A stretch of DNA of 64,000 nucleotides from Marinobacter sp. HL-58. Lineage in GTDB: Bacteria; Pseudomonadota; Gammaproteobacteria; Pseudomonadales; Oleiphilaceae. Where the stretch lies: contig NZ_LIHP01000021.1 in NCBI RefSeq assembly GCF_001314605.1, positions 248,001-312,000 on the forward strand, read 5' to 3'. The translations under genes were made by a program, and so were the position numbers. Positions 47,280 through 55,939 of this stretch are shown piece after piece. The notes under the pieces were generated by a model, which was not told where the DNA came from, did no database searches, and was given only the letters and a program-made list of their open reading frames with translations. Numbering within the stretch: the first letter of the stretch is position 1; every line of letters starts with the position of its first letter.

Positions 47280-48738
47280 CGCGAAGAATGCCTTTAAGTC
47301 CCTTTAGTTCATCACCAACCCTGATGCCGTCTGGCGTAATATCGAATTCTCGCAGGCCTTTCTCGAAGTCACCGGTGCGCTTTTTGAGTACACCAATGCT
47401 TTTACGGATTTCACCGGCTGTTTCCATATAACGGAGCAGGATTATGGTGTCCGCAAGGTAGCTTACCCCCATTTCCGTTGTTCTCACCTGGCCCCCGGTT
47501 ACCGCTTCAACTTCGTTGAGCAGAAGTACGGTGACTCCCATATTGACCAGGTAGCGGCATAAGGCATGCAGCCTTCGGGTGACGTTGTCACCGCCGATCG
47601 AGAGCTTATAGCCCGCCAGACTGTCGATCATGATAATGCGAGTGCCGCGTTCCTCGACCTCCTCCCGGACCCGCGCAGCAAATTCATCTGCGGAATAGTA
47701 CAGAGGTTCAATCGCCTCGATCGCAAAGGCCCCTGATTTGATATGGGTTAAAAGCGGTATACTGATTCCTTCGGCTCGCGAAACCAGGGAGCTGGTGAGT
47801 TCCTCAAAGGTAAAAACAACGGTTCGTTTTCCCTCCTGACAGGCATTTTTCATGAACTGAATGCCAAGGGAGGTTTTGCCTACGCCGGTGGGGCCGGAAA
47901 TGATGGTGACGGTGCCGCGACTGAGCCCTCCCTTGAGTTGCCTGTCCAGCTCGGGAATGCCGAAGGGCATGTCCACCTTATCAAACTCAATGCCATGGTT
48001 GCCTGGTTCCAGCCGGGGGAAGCAGCGCATGCCGCCATGGCCAAGGCGGATACTGTGTTGGCCGGGCGCAAAGCCCGAGCCTCGGAACTTGGTTACCTCG
48101 AGCGAGCGAGTGTCATCTTTCTGATCCAGTTCGATGATCCCGTCGGCAAGAAATCCCAGTTCCTCACTGTTTGCGCCTGAATTTGCATCTTCGGCGGCAC
48201 AAATTACCGTAGCGCCCTGGCTGGTCAGGAAGCGAAGCAGGGTGATTACCTGCTTCCGGTATTGAAATGCATCCGGTGAAAAATACTGCAGGTACGTCAG
48301 TGAATCGATGAAGATCCGCGCAGGGCGAACAGCCTCGAAGACCTCACGAATCCGCTTTGGCAGCTCCGGATTCTCAACATCCTCAGGCGCCATAATGGTG
48401 TATGGCTCAACATCATCCATGGCTGCGCCTGAGGGAGAATAATCGACAATGCTCACGGTATCGAGACTGAAACCCTGCCGGGCGGCATCCACGCGCAATT
48501 GCTGTTCATCCTCACCCATGCTGACAAACAGGCTCCGGGTGCCCGGGTCTGCAGTCAGAAAGTGGAGGCCGAGGGTGGTTTTGCCCGATCCGGGACCGCC
48601 GCGTACGATGTAGCTACGCTGTTGCAACAGACCGCCGCTCAGAACCCGGTCGAGGCCGGCTATACCGCTGGTGAGCCTGTCACTCTCGGGATTATTCATA
48701 GGCTTTACTCTTGTGTCCTTAGAAACATTGTCAGCCAT
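47236..48738 (-). CDS. KaiC-like two-domain RecA-fold ATPase
   Basis: This 500-residue protein has two KaiC-type domains. The first has Walker A GGPGSGKTTLGLHFL near residue 35 and a catalytic acidic motif MGEDEQQ. The second has SGPTGVGKTSLGIQFM near 285 and TFEELTSSLVSR. Near the end, TTEMGVSYLADTIILLRY aligns with the KaiC autophosphorylation loop; by my hand alignment two of three phospho-sites are kept and the third is Tyr. No kaiA or kaiB is present. Its ATG overlaps the stop of the chemoreceptor gene (TAATG), and its 3' end overlaps the GGDEF-EAL gene, indicating one signalling operon. Confidence 0.93.
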   Translation of the reverse strand: MADNVSKDTRVKPMNNPESDRLTSGIAGLDRVLSGGLLQQRSYIVRGGPGSGKTTLGLHFLTADPGTRSLFVSMGEDEQQLRVDAARQGFSLDTVSIVDYSPSGAAMDDVEPYTIMAPEDVENPELPKRIREVFEAVRPARIFIDSLTYLQYFSPDAFQYRKQVITLLRFLTSQGATVICAAEDANSGANSEELGFLADGIIELDQKDDTRSLEVTKFRGSGFAPGQHSIRLGHGGMRCFPRLEPGNHGIEFDKVDMPFGIPELDRQLKGGLSRGTVTIISGPTGVGKTSLGIQFMKNACQEGKRTVVFTFEELTSSLVSRAEGISIPLLTHIKSGAFAIEAIEPLYYSADEFAARVREEVEERGTRIIMIDSLAGYKLSIGGDNVTRRLHALCRYLVNMGVTVLLLNEVEAVTGGQVRTTEMGVSYLADTIILLRYMETAGEIRKSIGVLKKRTGDFEKGLREFDITPDGIRVGDELKGLKGILRGEPEPATNFEDVRD

Positions 48739-50699
48739 TAACTGTGTCTGAACTTTTCGACCGTGCGCTGAAGGTCGCCGCCGAGGCGCGCAAGGTCGTT
48801 GGATGACACTGCGATCTCGTTGTTGGCGGTGGCAGACTGGTCAGTGACTTCGCGGATATTCACAACGCTTTCACTGATGTCTTCGGCCACGGAGGTCTGT
48901 TCCTCCACAGCCGTGGCAATCTGAAGGTTCATCGCCTGGATCGAGGAAACCGATTCGGCAATGCTGTCAAGGGATTCGCCTGCCCGCCGTGTCACTTCCA
49001 CGGCGGATTCTGCACTGTCACTGTTACGACGCATGCTTTCGGCGGCTTTATTGGCGCCTTGCTGCAGGGTGTTGACCAGGGTTTCAATTTCACCCGTGGA
49101 GTCGTGGGTCCGTTTTGCCAGTGCCCGCACCTCATCGGCCACCACCGCAAAACCGCGGCCCTGTTCGCCGGCGCGAGCAGCCTCGATGGCAGCGTTCAGG
49201 GCAAGCAGGTTGGTTTGCTCTGCAATGCTTCGGATGACATCCAGAATGGCGCCGATGTTGGTGCTGTCATCCCGCAGACGGGCGATCAGGTCGGCGCTGG
49301 AGTCGACGTCCGCAGACAGCGCTTCGATCTGCGTCATCGCCGATGTGACAATCTGGTGACCTGCTTTGGCCTGTTCGTCCGACTCAGCAGCGGAGGTAGC
49401 GGCTGACTCCGCATTTTTTGCAACCTCCTGAACAGTGGCGGTCATTTCATTCATGGCGGTCGCAACCTGATCGGTTTCGTCACGCTGCTGATTGGCACCG
49501 GTGCTGGTCTGTTCGGTAACGGCAGACAGCTCCTCAGAAGCACTCGCGATCTGTGCAACACCGTCTGCAACTTCCTTGATGGTACGGCGGAGGTTTTCGG
49601 TCATTACCTGCATGGCCATCATCAGCCGGCCAAGTTCGTCCTTGCGGTCGGTACTGATGTTTTCGCGCAGGTCGCCGTCGGCTACCTTGGCAGCATGATC
49701 CACCAGTTGATTCAAGGGAGTTACGATTGCGCGGGTAATGACCAGGGCGGCGGCAATACCGATGGCCAGCGCCACCACGGTTATAATCGCCAGTACTTGT
49801 AAGGTCTGGTCTTTTGCCTGGAGCATCAGGGCCTGCTGGCCTTTATAGGTCTCTTCGGCCTGCTCAAGCGCGCTCCGGGCCTTTGCGGTCAGGTTGGACT
49901 CCAGCTCGTTCAGGCTTTCTATGTTCGACACCAGACTATCGAACTGGCTAGCATAGTCGCCGACGGCTTTGGCGATACCGTTGATGTACTCCCGCCCTTC
50001 ATTGGTATCAGCAGCGTTTGTCAGCTCCGAAATACCGGCGTCTAATTCGTCGATTCGCTCCTTCAGGCTGTCAGCATCCTCAGATCTTTCTGAAAGCAGG
50101 AAGTTTTTCTCCAGGCCCCGGGCATCAAGAATATCCCGGGCCAACTCGCCGGCACGTCTGGCCAGGACAAAGGTGTCCTGCGCACGGGCTTCTTCACCGC
50201 TTTGCAATTGTCCCAGAGCCCGTCTTTGCTCGAACTGCTCATACTCCACAAGTGATTCGACGGCTTCCCGGGCCGAGACTTCCATCGACGCAACGGCTTT
50301 CTCGGTTGTTATTCGCTCTTCAATGGTTCGCTCAAACGCACGTTGATATTCGTCGAGATCTTCCTGAATTGAGCCCATGGCTTGTTGTTGTTCAGGGTCC
50401 TCCAGGGCTTTTTCGGATTCTTCAGCCGTTTGCCGGGCAGAGGCTATGGCACTTCGTGTAGCCTCTGCGTCGTTCTCGCGACCTCTGAGGAAATAATTTT
50501 TTTCGTTATACCGTGCCTCTTGCACAAGATTGTTGATGGATGAAGAGTTTTGGGTGTCGACATTGCTTGTCATCAGGTGACCAAACCCTGAGTAGGCTGC
50601 AAATGCCATAACTACAATAAGAATCAGAACAATACCGAAACCCGAAAATAACTTTTTCCTTACTGACATATTAAATAAAAAATTTTTCAATATAAGCAT
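48738..50699 (-). CDS. Methyl-accepting chemotaxis protein in the kaiC operon
   Basis: This 653-residue chemoreceptor has a first helix (about 17-37; LFSGFGIVLILIVVMAFAAY), a long helical periplasmic domain of the HBM type (about 45-290; NNLVQEARYNEKNYFLRG and ARGLEKNFLLSERSEDADSL) and a second helix near 305-325. A HAMP domain (VTPLNQLVDHAAKVADGDLR) and a cytoplasmic hairpin with EQTNLLALNAAIEAARAGE follow. HBM domains in Pseudomonas McpS/McpQ bind organic acids. The ATG at 50699 follows AGG. It is the first gene of the operon with the KaiC-like and GGDEF-EAL proteins. Confidence 0.93.
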   Translation of the reverse strand: MLILKNFLFNMSVRKKLFSGFGIVLILIVVMAFAAYSGFGHLMTSNVDTQNSSSINNLVQEARYNEKNYFLRGRENDAEATRSAIASARQTAEESEKALEDPEQQQAMGSIQEDLDEYQRAFERTIEERITTEKAVASMEVSAREAVESLVEYEQFEQRRALGQLQSGEEARAQDTFVLARRAGELARDILDARGLEKNFLLSERSEDADSLKERIDELDAGISELTNAADTNEGREYINGIAKAVGDYASQFDSLVSNIESLNELESNLTAKARSALEQAEETYKGQQALMLQAKDQTLQVLAIITVVALAIGIAAALVITRAIVTPLNQLVDHAAKVADGDLRENISTDRKDELGRLMMAMQVMTENLRRTIKEVADGVAQIASASEELSAVTEQTSTGANQQRDETDQVATAMNEMTATVQEVAKNAESAATSAAESDEQAKAGHQIVTSAMTQIEALSADVDSSADLIARLRDDSTNIGAILDVIRSIAEQTNLLALNAAIEAARAGEQGRGFAVVADEVRALAKRTHDSTGEIETLVNTLQQGANKAAESMRRNSDSAESAVEVTRRAGESLDSIAESVSSIQAMNLQIATAVEEQTSVAEDISESVVNIREVTDQSATANNEIAVSSNDLARLGGDLQRTVEKFRHS

Positions 50700-51005
50700 A
50701 ATAAAGCCTATTGCTTATTAAATAAAAAAGAGCATGGTGTTCTATCGATTAAGTGGGGTGGTTTATATACGTAATACTACAAATAAGGGATTTTGTTTTA
50801 ATTGGCAAGAAAGCCAAGTAATAGATTATTAGTATTTGTGTTAAATATTGCTTAAATCCGCTTTTATATTGTTCTTAATGCATAAAATAAAATTATAAAT
50901 GCATTTGATGCTTTTTATATTAATGGTGAATATTGGGGGGGGCAGAAACACAAAATCCCGGAGTTTATCCGGGATTTTGTGACGGTCGATTCAGGTTTCC
51001 TCAGC
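50700..51005. other. AT-rich intergenic region, no gene
   Basis: These 306 bp lie between the chemoreceptor operon and the TRAP transporter. The stretch 50700-50935 is strikingly AT-rich, with runs such as AATAAAATTATAAATGC, and has no open frame worth calling. It presumably contains the promoter of the chemoreceptor operon. A hairpin lies at 50950-50980. Confidence 0.7.
50950..50980 (-). terminator. Terminator after the TRAP operon
   Basis: ACAAAATCCCGGA and its exact 13-bp complement flank five bases. It is downstream of dctM on the minus strand; the T-run is formed partly by the stem. Confidence 0.8.
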
Positions 51006-52316
51006 TCAGAACAGCAGATCCGGCAGGTAGGTGGCGATGTCCGGAAACACCATCAGACAACCAATACCCACGATCTGGATGATCACAAAGGGAACAACCG
51101 ATCGGTAAATGTCGCCCATGGTTATCCCCGGTGGAACCACCCCTTTCAGGTAGAACAGGTTGAAACCGAACGGCGGCGTCATATAGCCGATTTCCATATT
51201 GATCACGAACAGTATGCCGAACCAGATCGGATCAAAACCCATGGACTCGACAATGGGTGTAAACACCGGCAGCGTGATCAGCATGATGCCTACCGGGTCC
51301 AGCACCATGCCCAGCAGGAAGACAATGAGCATCATGGTGATGATGACTGCCCAGGGCCCGCCTGGAATGGACTGGATCATGCCCTCGATCATCGGTTGGG
51401 CGCCCATGCTCTGGTAGGCGGCACTGAACGCGTGAGCCGCAAACAGGATCCACATGATCATGCCCGTAAGCTTGAAGGTCCGTACCGAGGCATCCTTGAT
51501 CAATTCCATATTCAGGGCGCGGTAGACCGCGGCCGAGATCAGTGCCCCCAGTACACCCATGGCTGCTGCCTCGGTGGGCGTGGTAATGCCGCCGATGATC
51601 GAACCCAGCACCATGAACACCACCAGGATCGGCAGCAGCACGGAGCGCAGGGCCGCGAATTTTTCCGGCCATGTGCCCCGCTCTTCCTTGGGCAGGTCCG
51701 GCGCGAGGTGCGGCTGCAGGTAGCAGCGGATCAGCACGTAAAGGGAGGTAAGAACCATCAGCATGATCCCCGGCAGTATGCCGGCCGCAAACATCTTGCC
51801 CACCGACACGCCAGTGATCAGGGCATAGAGAATCATCAGGATCGAGGGGGGGATGAGCACGCCCCAACCACCACCAGTGTTGATGACACCTAGCACCATT
51901 TTCTTGTCGTAGCCACGTTCCAGCATGGCGGGCAGGGCGATGGTGCCCATGGCAACAACCGCCGCACCGCTGATGCCGACCATCGCCGCGAAAATCGCGC
52001 AGATGACCAGGGTGCCAATGGCCAGGCCGCCCCGGACGCCGCCGAACCACAGATGCATCATCCGGTACAGATCCCGGGCAACCCCAGTTCGCTCCAGAAT
52101 CATGGCCATGAACACAAACAGCGGGATGGCGACCAGGGTAAAGCTGCCCATGGTGCTCCAGATCTGTGAGGCCACCATGTAGAAGGAGTCAAAACCCCAG
52201 GTGAAGTAGAGAAACACCACGGAAACGCCGCCAAGGACGAACGCAAGTGGCAGGCCCAGTACCAGGAAAAACAGCAGGGAGCCGAAGAAAAGCAGGGTCA
52301 GTATTTCAGTGCTCAT
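51006..52316 (-). CDS. dctM: TRAP transporter large permease (DctM)
   Basis: This 436-residue protein has about twelve hydrophobic helices and DctM hallmarks: PLFVFMAMILERTGVARDLY, GGWGVLIPPSILMILYALIT and LDPVGIMLITLPVFTPIVE. It forms the sodium-coupled transport channel for an organic acid delivered by the DctP protein encoded upstream. Its start overlaps the dctQ stop by 4 bp (ATGA). It is the last gene of dctP-dctQ-dctM, followed by a hairpin terminator. Confidence 0.95.
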   Translation of the reverse strand: MSTEILTLLFFGSLLFFLVLGLPLAFVLGGVSVVFLYFTWGFDSFYMVASQIWSTMGSFTLVAIPLFVFMAMILERTGVARDLYRMMHLWFGGVRGGLAIGTLVICAIFAAMVGISGAAVVAMGTIALPAMLERGYDKKMVLGVINTGGGWGVLIPPSILMILYALITGVSVGKMFAAGILPGIMLMVLTSLYVLIRCYLQPHLAPDLPKEERGTWPEKFAALRSVLLPILVVFMVLGSIIGGITTPTEAAAMGVLGALISAAVYRALNMELIKDASVRTFKLTGMIMWILFAAHAFSAAYQSMGAQPMIEGMIQSIPGGPWAVIITMMLIVFLLGMVLDPVGIMLITLPVFTPIVESMGFDPIWFGILFVINMEIGYMTPPFGFNLFYLKGVVPPGITMGDIYRSVVPFVIIQIVGIGCLMVFPDIATYLPDLLF

Positions 52317-52864
52317 GCGTTGTCCTCCCGGGATTCTTCCGGCTCAGGTTCGGGCTGGTAGTAACTGAGGTTGAACGCAATGGCGATGTCCTGCAGCAGT
52401 TTCACGATGCCCTGCAGGATCAGCAACAGGGTGGCCAGCGGTATAAAGGCTTTTACCGGCCAGATGGGGGGATCCCAGGACGAGTTGGACGTTTGCCGGT
52501 TGCTGAAGGATTCCCACGCCATGTCGACGGCAAAGTAAAGCAGCGCCAGGGTGAACATGAAAAACAGGATCGATGTAAACAGATCGAGAAATGCCCGTTT
52601 GCGGCGGCTGAACTTCGAGTAGACCAGGTCCACGTTGACGTGACCGTTGTTTGCCAGCAAATAGCCACCGGCCATGAGTCCGTATACACCGAAAATCAAC
52701 TGGGTCAACTCGCCCGTCCAGGAAAGAGGCATCTCCAGTAGGTATCGGAATGCCACGCCTGTGATCAATAACAGGAACATGATCATGACCAGATAGGAGA
52801 ACCACCGGCCGAGCAGGTTATTGAGCCGGGTCACTCCAGTCATGAATGCGGTTAGAGCGCGCAT
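52313..52864 (-). CDS. dctQ: TRAP transporter small permease (DctQ)
   Basis: This 183-residue protein has four membrane helices (for example YLVMIMFLLLITGVAFRYLL near residues 24-43) and the small-permease motif around LSWTGELTQLIFGVYGLMAG. It pairs with DctM. The C-terminal tail is rich in Glu and Pro (QPEPEPEESRED). It lies 92 bp downstream of dctP, separated by a strong hairpin that should lower its expression relative to the binding protein. Confidence 0.93.
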   Translation of the reverse strand: MRALTAFMTGVTRLNNLLGRWFSYLVMIMFLLLITGVAFRYLLEMPLSWTGELTQLIFGVYGLMAGGYLLANNGHVNVDLVYSKFSRRKRAFLDLFTSILFFMFTLALLYFAVDMAWESFSNRQTSNSSWDPPIWPVKAFIPLATLLLILQGIVKLLQDIAIAFNLSYYQPEPEPEESREDNA

Positions 52865-52914
52865 TTTGTCCCCCTGCCGTTAAGGGCTTGGTCGATAGGA
52901 ATTTGGTTTGCAAT

Positions 52915-52943
52915 GAAAAACCGGGCGTGGTCACGCCCGGTTT
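52915..52943 (-). terminator. Attenuating terminator between dctP and dctQ
   Basis: AAACCGGGCGTG and CACGCCCGGTTT pair exactly around two bases. On the minus strand the stem runs into five T residues. It lies just after the dctP stop and before dctQ, so read-through would set the ratio of binding protein to permease. Confidence 0.85.
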
Positions 52944-52956
52944 CGTCAGAGCCTGA

Positions 52957-54006
52957 TTACATGCGGCCGAGTTGCGTCAGGTATTCCTTGACCATCTCGA
53001 CTGCTTTCTTGGCGTTGTCACTGCGTTCTGCTTCTTCGTCCCAGATCACCTGGGCCGCTTTCAACATTTCATCCTGGACATCCTGTGGGAGGTTATTGAT
53101 TTCAACACCTTCCTCTTCTATGGCTTTCTGCAGGGTGACTTTTTCCTTGTGTTCGTACTCGTTGGTACGTACCCAGAACTGTTCTTTCAGGGCATCCTTG
53201 ACGGTGGCCTGCATCTCTTTTGGCAGTTTGTCGAGCGCTTTCTGACTGACGATGATGACGTCGGTGCCCGCCACGTTCAGAGAGGGCTTGACGTGGTACT
53301 TGGCAACTTCATACAGGGACATGCTGTAAGCACCCTGGGCTGCGCCCCAGTGAGCCCCATCGACAATGCCGGAATCAAGTGCAGAATAGAGCTCGCCGCC
53401 GTCAATGTAAGACGTAGACGCACCGGCTTCGTCCAGGAACTTTTCCAGTGCACCGGAAGAGCGGATTTTCAGTTTCTTCAGGTCCTCGATGCTTTCGATG
53501 GGCTCCTTGACCACCATCTCGGTCTGGTAGACCTTGTCGGTGGCCCAGTAGACGTCATGTTCAGCGGCCTCTTCCCGCAGCATGTCCTCAAAACCCATGG
53601 CCATGTGGAAATAGGCGGCTTCCGCAGGTGTCTGGAACGCCAGTGGCAAACCGGAGGCGACACCGGCCAGGCTGATCTTGTCCTGGGCATAGGCCGGAGA
53701 GATGGTGCCCATCTCAAGAATGCCGCGGCTGACAGCGTTGAAGGTTTCCTTGGGCTTGAACAGGGAGCCGGATTCGTAGAGGTCCAGCTTCAGGCGGCCG
53801 TCGGTACGCTCTTCCAGTACTTCCTTGAGACGGCCCAGGCTGTCTTTGTAGGAAGAGCTGGCACCCGGCCAATGGGACTGGACCCTCCAGGTGATGGTTT
53901 CTTCGGCGGCAACCGGCGCACTGACAAAGGCTGCGGTCAGGCCAAGAGTCAGGGCCGAACCATATAAGGTAAGGGTTTTTCTGGCGGTGGCTAATAGCAT
54001 ATTCAT
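52957..54006 (-). CDS. dctP: TRAP transporter substrate-binding protein (DctP)
   Basis: This 349-residue periplasmic protein has a signal peptide (LYGSALTLGLTAAFVSAPVA) and the DctP fold: WRVQSHWPGASSSYKDSLGR at the start of the mature chain, LYESGSLFKPKETFNAV in the middle, and the substrate-Arg region KLKIRSSGALEKFLDEAG near 195. The pattern resembles binding proteins for 2-oxo or aromatic monocarboxylates, but the ligand is not certain. GAGG precedes the ATG. It is the first gene of the operon. Confidence 0.93.
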   Translation of the reverse strand: MNMLLATARKTLTLYGSALTLGLTAAFVSAPVAAEETITWRVQSHWPGASSSYKDSLGRLKEVLEERTDGRLKLDLYESGSLFKPKETFNAVSRGILEMGTISPAYAQDKISLAGVASGLPLAFQTPAEAAYFHMAMGFEDMLREEAAEHDVYWATDKVYQTEMVVKEPIESIEDLKKLKIRSSGALEKFLDEAGASTSYIDGGELYSALDSGIVDGAHWGAAQGAYSMSLYEVAKYHVKPSLNVAGTDVIIVSQKALDKLPKEMQATVKDALKEQFWVRTNEYEHKEKVTLQKAIEEEGVEINNLPQDVQDEMLKAAQVIWDEEAERSDNAKKAVEMVKEYLTQLGRM

Positions 54007-54212
54007 TGCGTGACCTCGATCATTGTTGTGCTAATTGTTTTTGGATTTAGTTTCGCTCTGCAGAATTAGTGACTGCAGAATGAATCTCTATGTCTGAATC
54101 TATCACACAGTTTGTTTTTTGCAATAGCATAGTTGTCGATATTGCATTACCAAAGTTTAGTCCATGGAGAGACTCTCCGTGGCAGTTGCCCGGAATCAGT
54201 CGGGGCAACGGC

Positions 54213-55799
54213 TCAGTACCAGTAGGGTTCACGAAGCTCCCGTTTCAGCACCTTGCCAATGGTCGAGCGCGGTAATTCCTCGCGCAGTTCAATGGCCGCC
54301 AGGCGCTGGGTCTTCCCCAGCTGGCGGTTGGCCCAGTCGAGCAATTCCGCCTCGTTTTCCGGGTGGCCAGGCCTGAGTACCACAAGCCCCATCGGCGTCT
54401 CGCCCCACTGCTCGCTGGGAATACCGATCACCGCTGCATCGGCCACCGCCGGATGCGCCAGAAGTACCTTTTCCAGATCCACTGCGTAGATGTTGAAACC
54501 GCCGGAAATAATCATGTCCTTGCGGCGGTCGAGGATGTAGACAAAGCCGTCCTCATCCACCCGCCCCATATCCCCGCTGCGGAAGAACAGCAGGCCTTCC
54601 GGGCTGGTCCACAGCATCTCCCGGGTCTGGTCGTCGCGATTGACGTAGCCCCGCATCATGGAGATGGCACGGCCGACGATTTCCCCGGTCTCGCCCCGGG
54701 GCAACTGGTTGCCCTGCTCGTCGATCACCCGCACCTCGGAGCCCTCGGTGGGTACGCCCACGGAATCCCATTTGTCAGGGTGTGCGGCGCAGTCCAGGCA
54801 GGTGGATATGCCACCTTCGGTGAGACCGTAAACCTCGCGAATATTGCCAGGCCAGCGGGCCATGGCCTCGCGGATGACATCGGCCCGCAGGGGCGCGCTG
54901 GTGCACAGCTTGAGCTGGAATGCGGACAGGTCAAAGCGGTCGAACTCCGGGTCCGCGAGGATGCGCTGGAACTGAACCGGTACCAGCATGGCATGGGTGA
55001 CACGATGCTGTTCGGCCAGTTCCAGGAAGCGCCGGGCATCGAACCTGGCCATCAGCACCAGCATGCCACCGTTGAACAGGGTAGGCAGTACTGACACCAG
55101 GGTGGTGTTGGAGTACAGCGGTGTTGACACCAGGTTCACCGCGTTGCCATCCAACCCGAATCGGCTCATGCGCAGCATCTGCCGCTGGCGGAACCGGTAA
55201 TCGTGGAGAATCCCCTTGGGAGTACCGGTGGTGCCGGAGCTGTAGATGATGTTGAAGGGGTGGTCCAGGGTGACCGGAGCCGGGCGGGGTTCGGAGCCGA
55301 TTCCGTCAAGCCACTGTTCAAGGTCGGGCCCTTTGCCGTCCTGCTGCGGCTCCAGAGCTATGCAGCCGTCTTTGCTGATGGTGTCCAGTTTGCCGGCCAT
55401 GGCGTCCAGCAGTGGGCGGTTCTTCTCCGACACAAACAGAAAGCGCGCACCGGAGTCATTGATCATCAGCGCCAGGCTGTCCCCGCTGGCCATGCCGGAC
55501 AGAGGTACCACGCAACCTCCGGCTACGAGAGTGCCCAGGTACAGGGCCACCGCCTCGATACGGTTCTCGGACAACAGCGCCACGGTGTCGCCTTCCACGA
55601 GACCTTCCGCCCGCAGGCGATTGGCAATGCGATTGGCGAGGCTCACCAGGTCGCTCCAGCTGATCTGGCCCTGGTCATCAATCAGTGCGGTCTGGTGTGG
55701 GCGCTCTGTCGCCAGATACTGGATACGTTGGCCGATCGCTTCGATGGTCTCCTGTGGATCCACGGGCGCATGTACGGGCATTTGCATCAAGCTTTCCAT
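54213..55799 (-). CDS. Acyl-CoA synthetase (AMP-forming)
   Basis: This 528-residue class I adenylate-forming ligase activates a carboxylic acid to its CoA thioester. The P-loop-like motif IIYSSGTTGTPKGI (near 195), EVYGLTEGGIST (near 320), the hinge DRRKDMIISGGFNIYAVDLE (near 430) and the catalytic Lys in STIGKVLKRE close to the C-terminus are all present. It is divergent from the SDR-led operon at 55940 and probably supplies it with acyl-CoA. A second, distinct ligase lies at 61370. The acid cannot be named from sequence. Confidence 0.92.
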   Translation of the reverse strand: MESLMQMPVHAPVDPQETIEAIGQRIQYLATERPHQTALIDDQGQISWSDLVSLANRIANRLRAEGLVEGDTVALLSENRIEAVALYLGTLVAGGCVVPLSGMASGDSLALMINDSGARFLFVSEKNRPLLDAMAGKLDTISKDGCIALEPQQDGKGPDLEQWLDGIGSEPRPAPVTLDHPFNIIYSSGTTGTPKGILHDYRFRQRQMLRMSRFGLDGNAVNLVSTPLYSNTTLVSVLPTLFNGGMLVLMARFDARRFLELAEQHRVTHAMLVPVQFQRILADPEFDRFDLSAFQLKLCTSAPLRADVIREAMARWPGNIREVYGLTEGGISTCLDCAAHPDKWDSVGVPTEGSEVRVIDEQGNQLPRGETGEIVGRAISMMRGYVNRDDQTREMLWTSPEGLLFFRSGDMGRVDEDGFVYILDRRKDMIISGGFNIYAVDLEKVLLAHPAVADAAVIGIPSEQWGETPMGLVVLRPGHPENEAELLDWANRQLGKTQRLAAIELREELPRSTIGKVLKRELREPYWY

Positions 55800-55939
55800 T
55801 TTTTCGCCTCTTGGTGTTATCGTGTTTTATCTAGTGAAATTAACTTCCGTTTATATTGACTCAAAGCCGGAAGGCGTGACAAATTACCTCGACATGAATT
55901 TTATGACGACGCGAATAATCCACAAAAAGGAGCATCGGC

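Noticed and set aside
47236..48738. A KaiABC circadian clock
   Set aside because: No kaiA or kaiB is present; KaiC-like proteins with other roles are widespread in bacteria.
55856..55884. A -35/-10 promoter (TTGACT, 17 bp, ACAAAT) before the SDR operon
   Set aside because: Spacing is right, but the -10 box matches only three of six bases; not strong enough to annotate.
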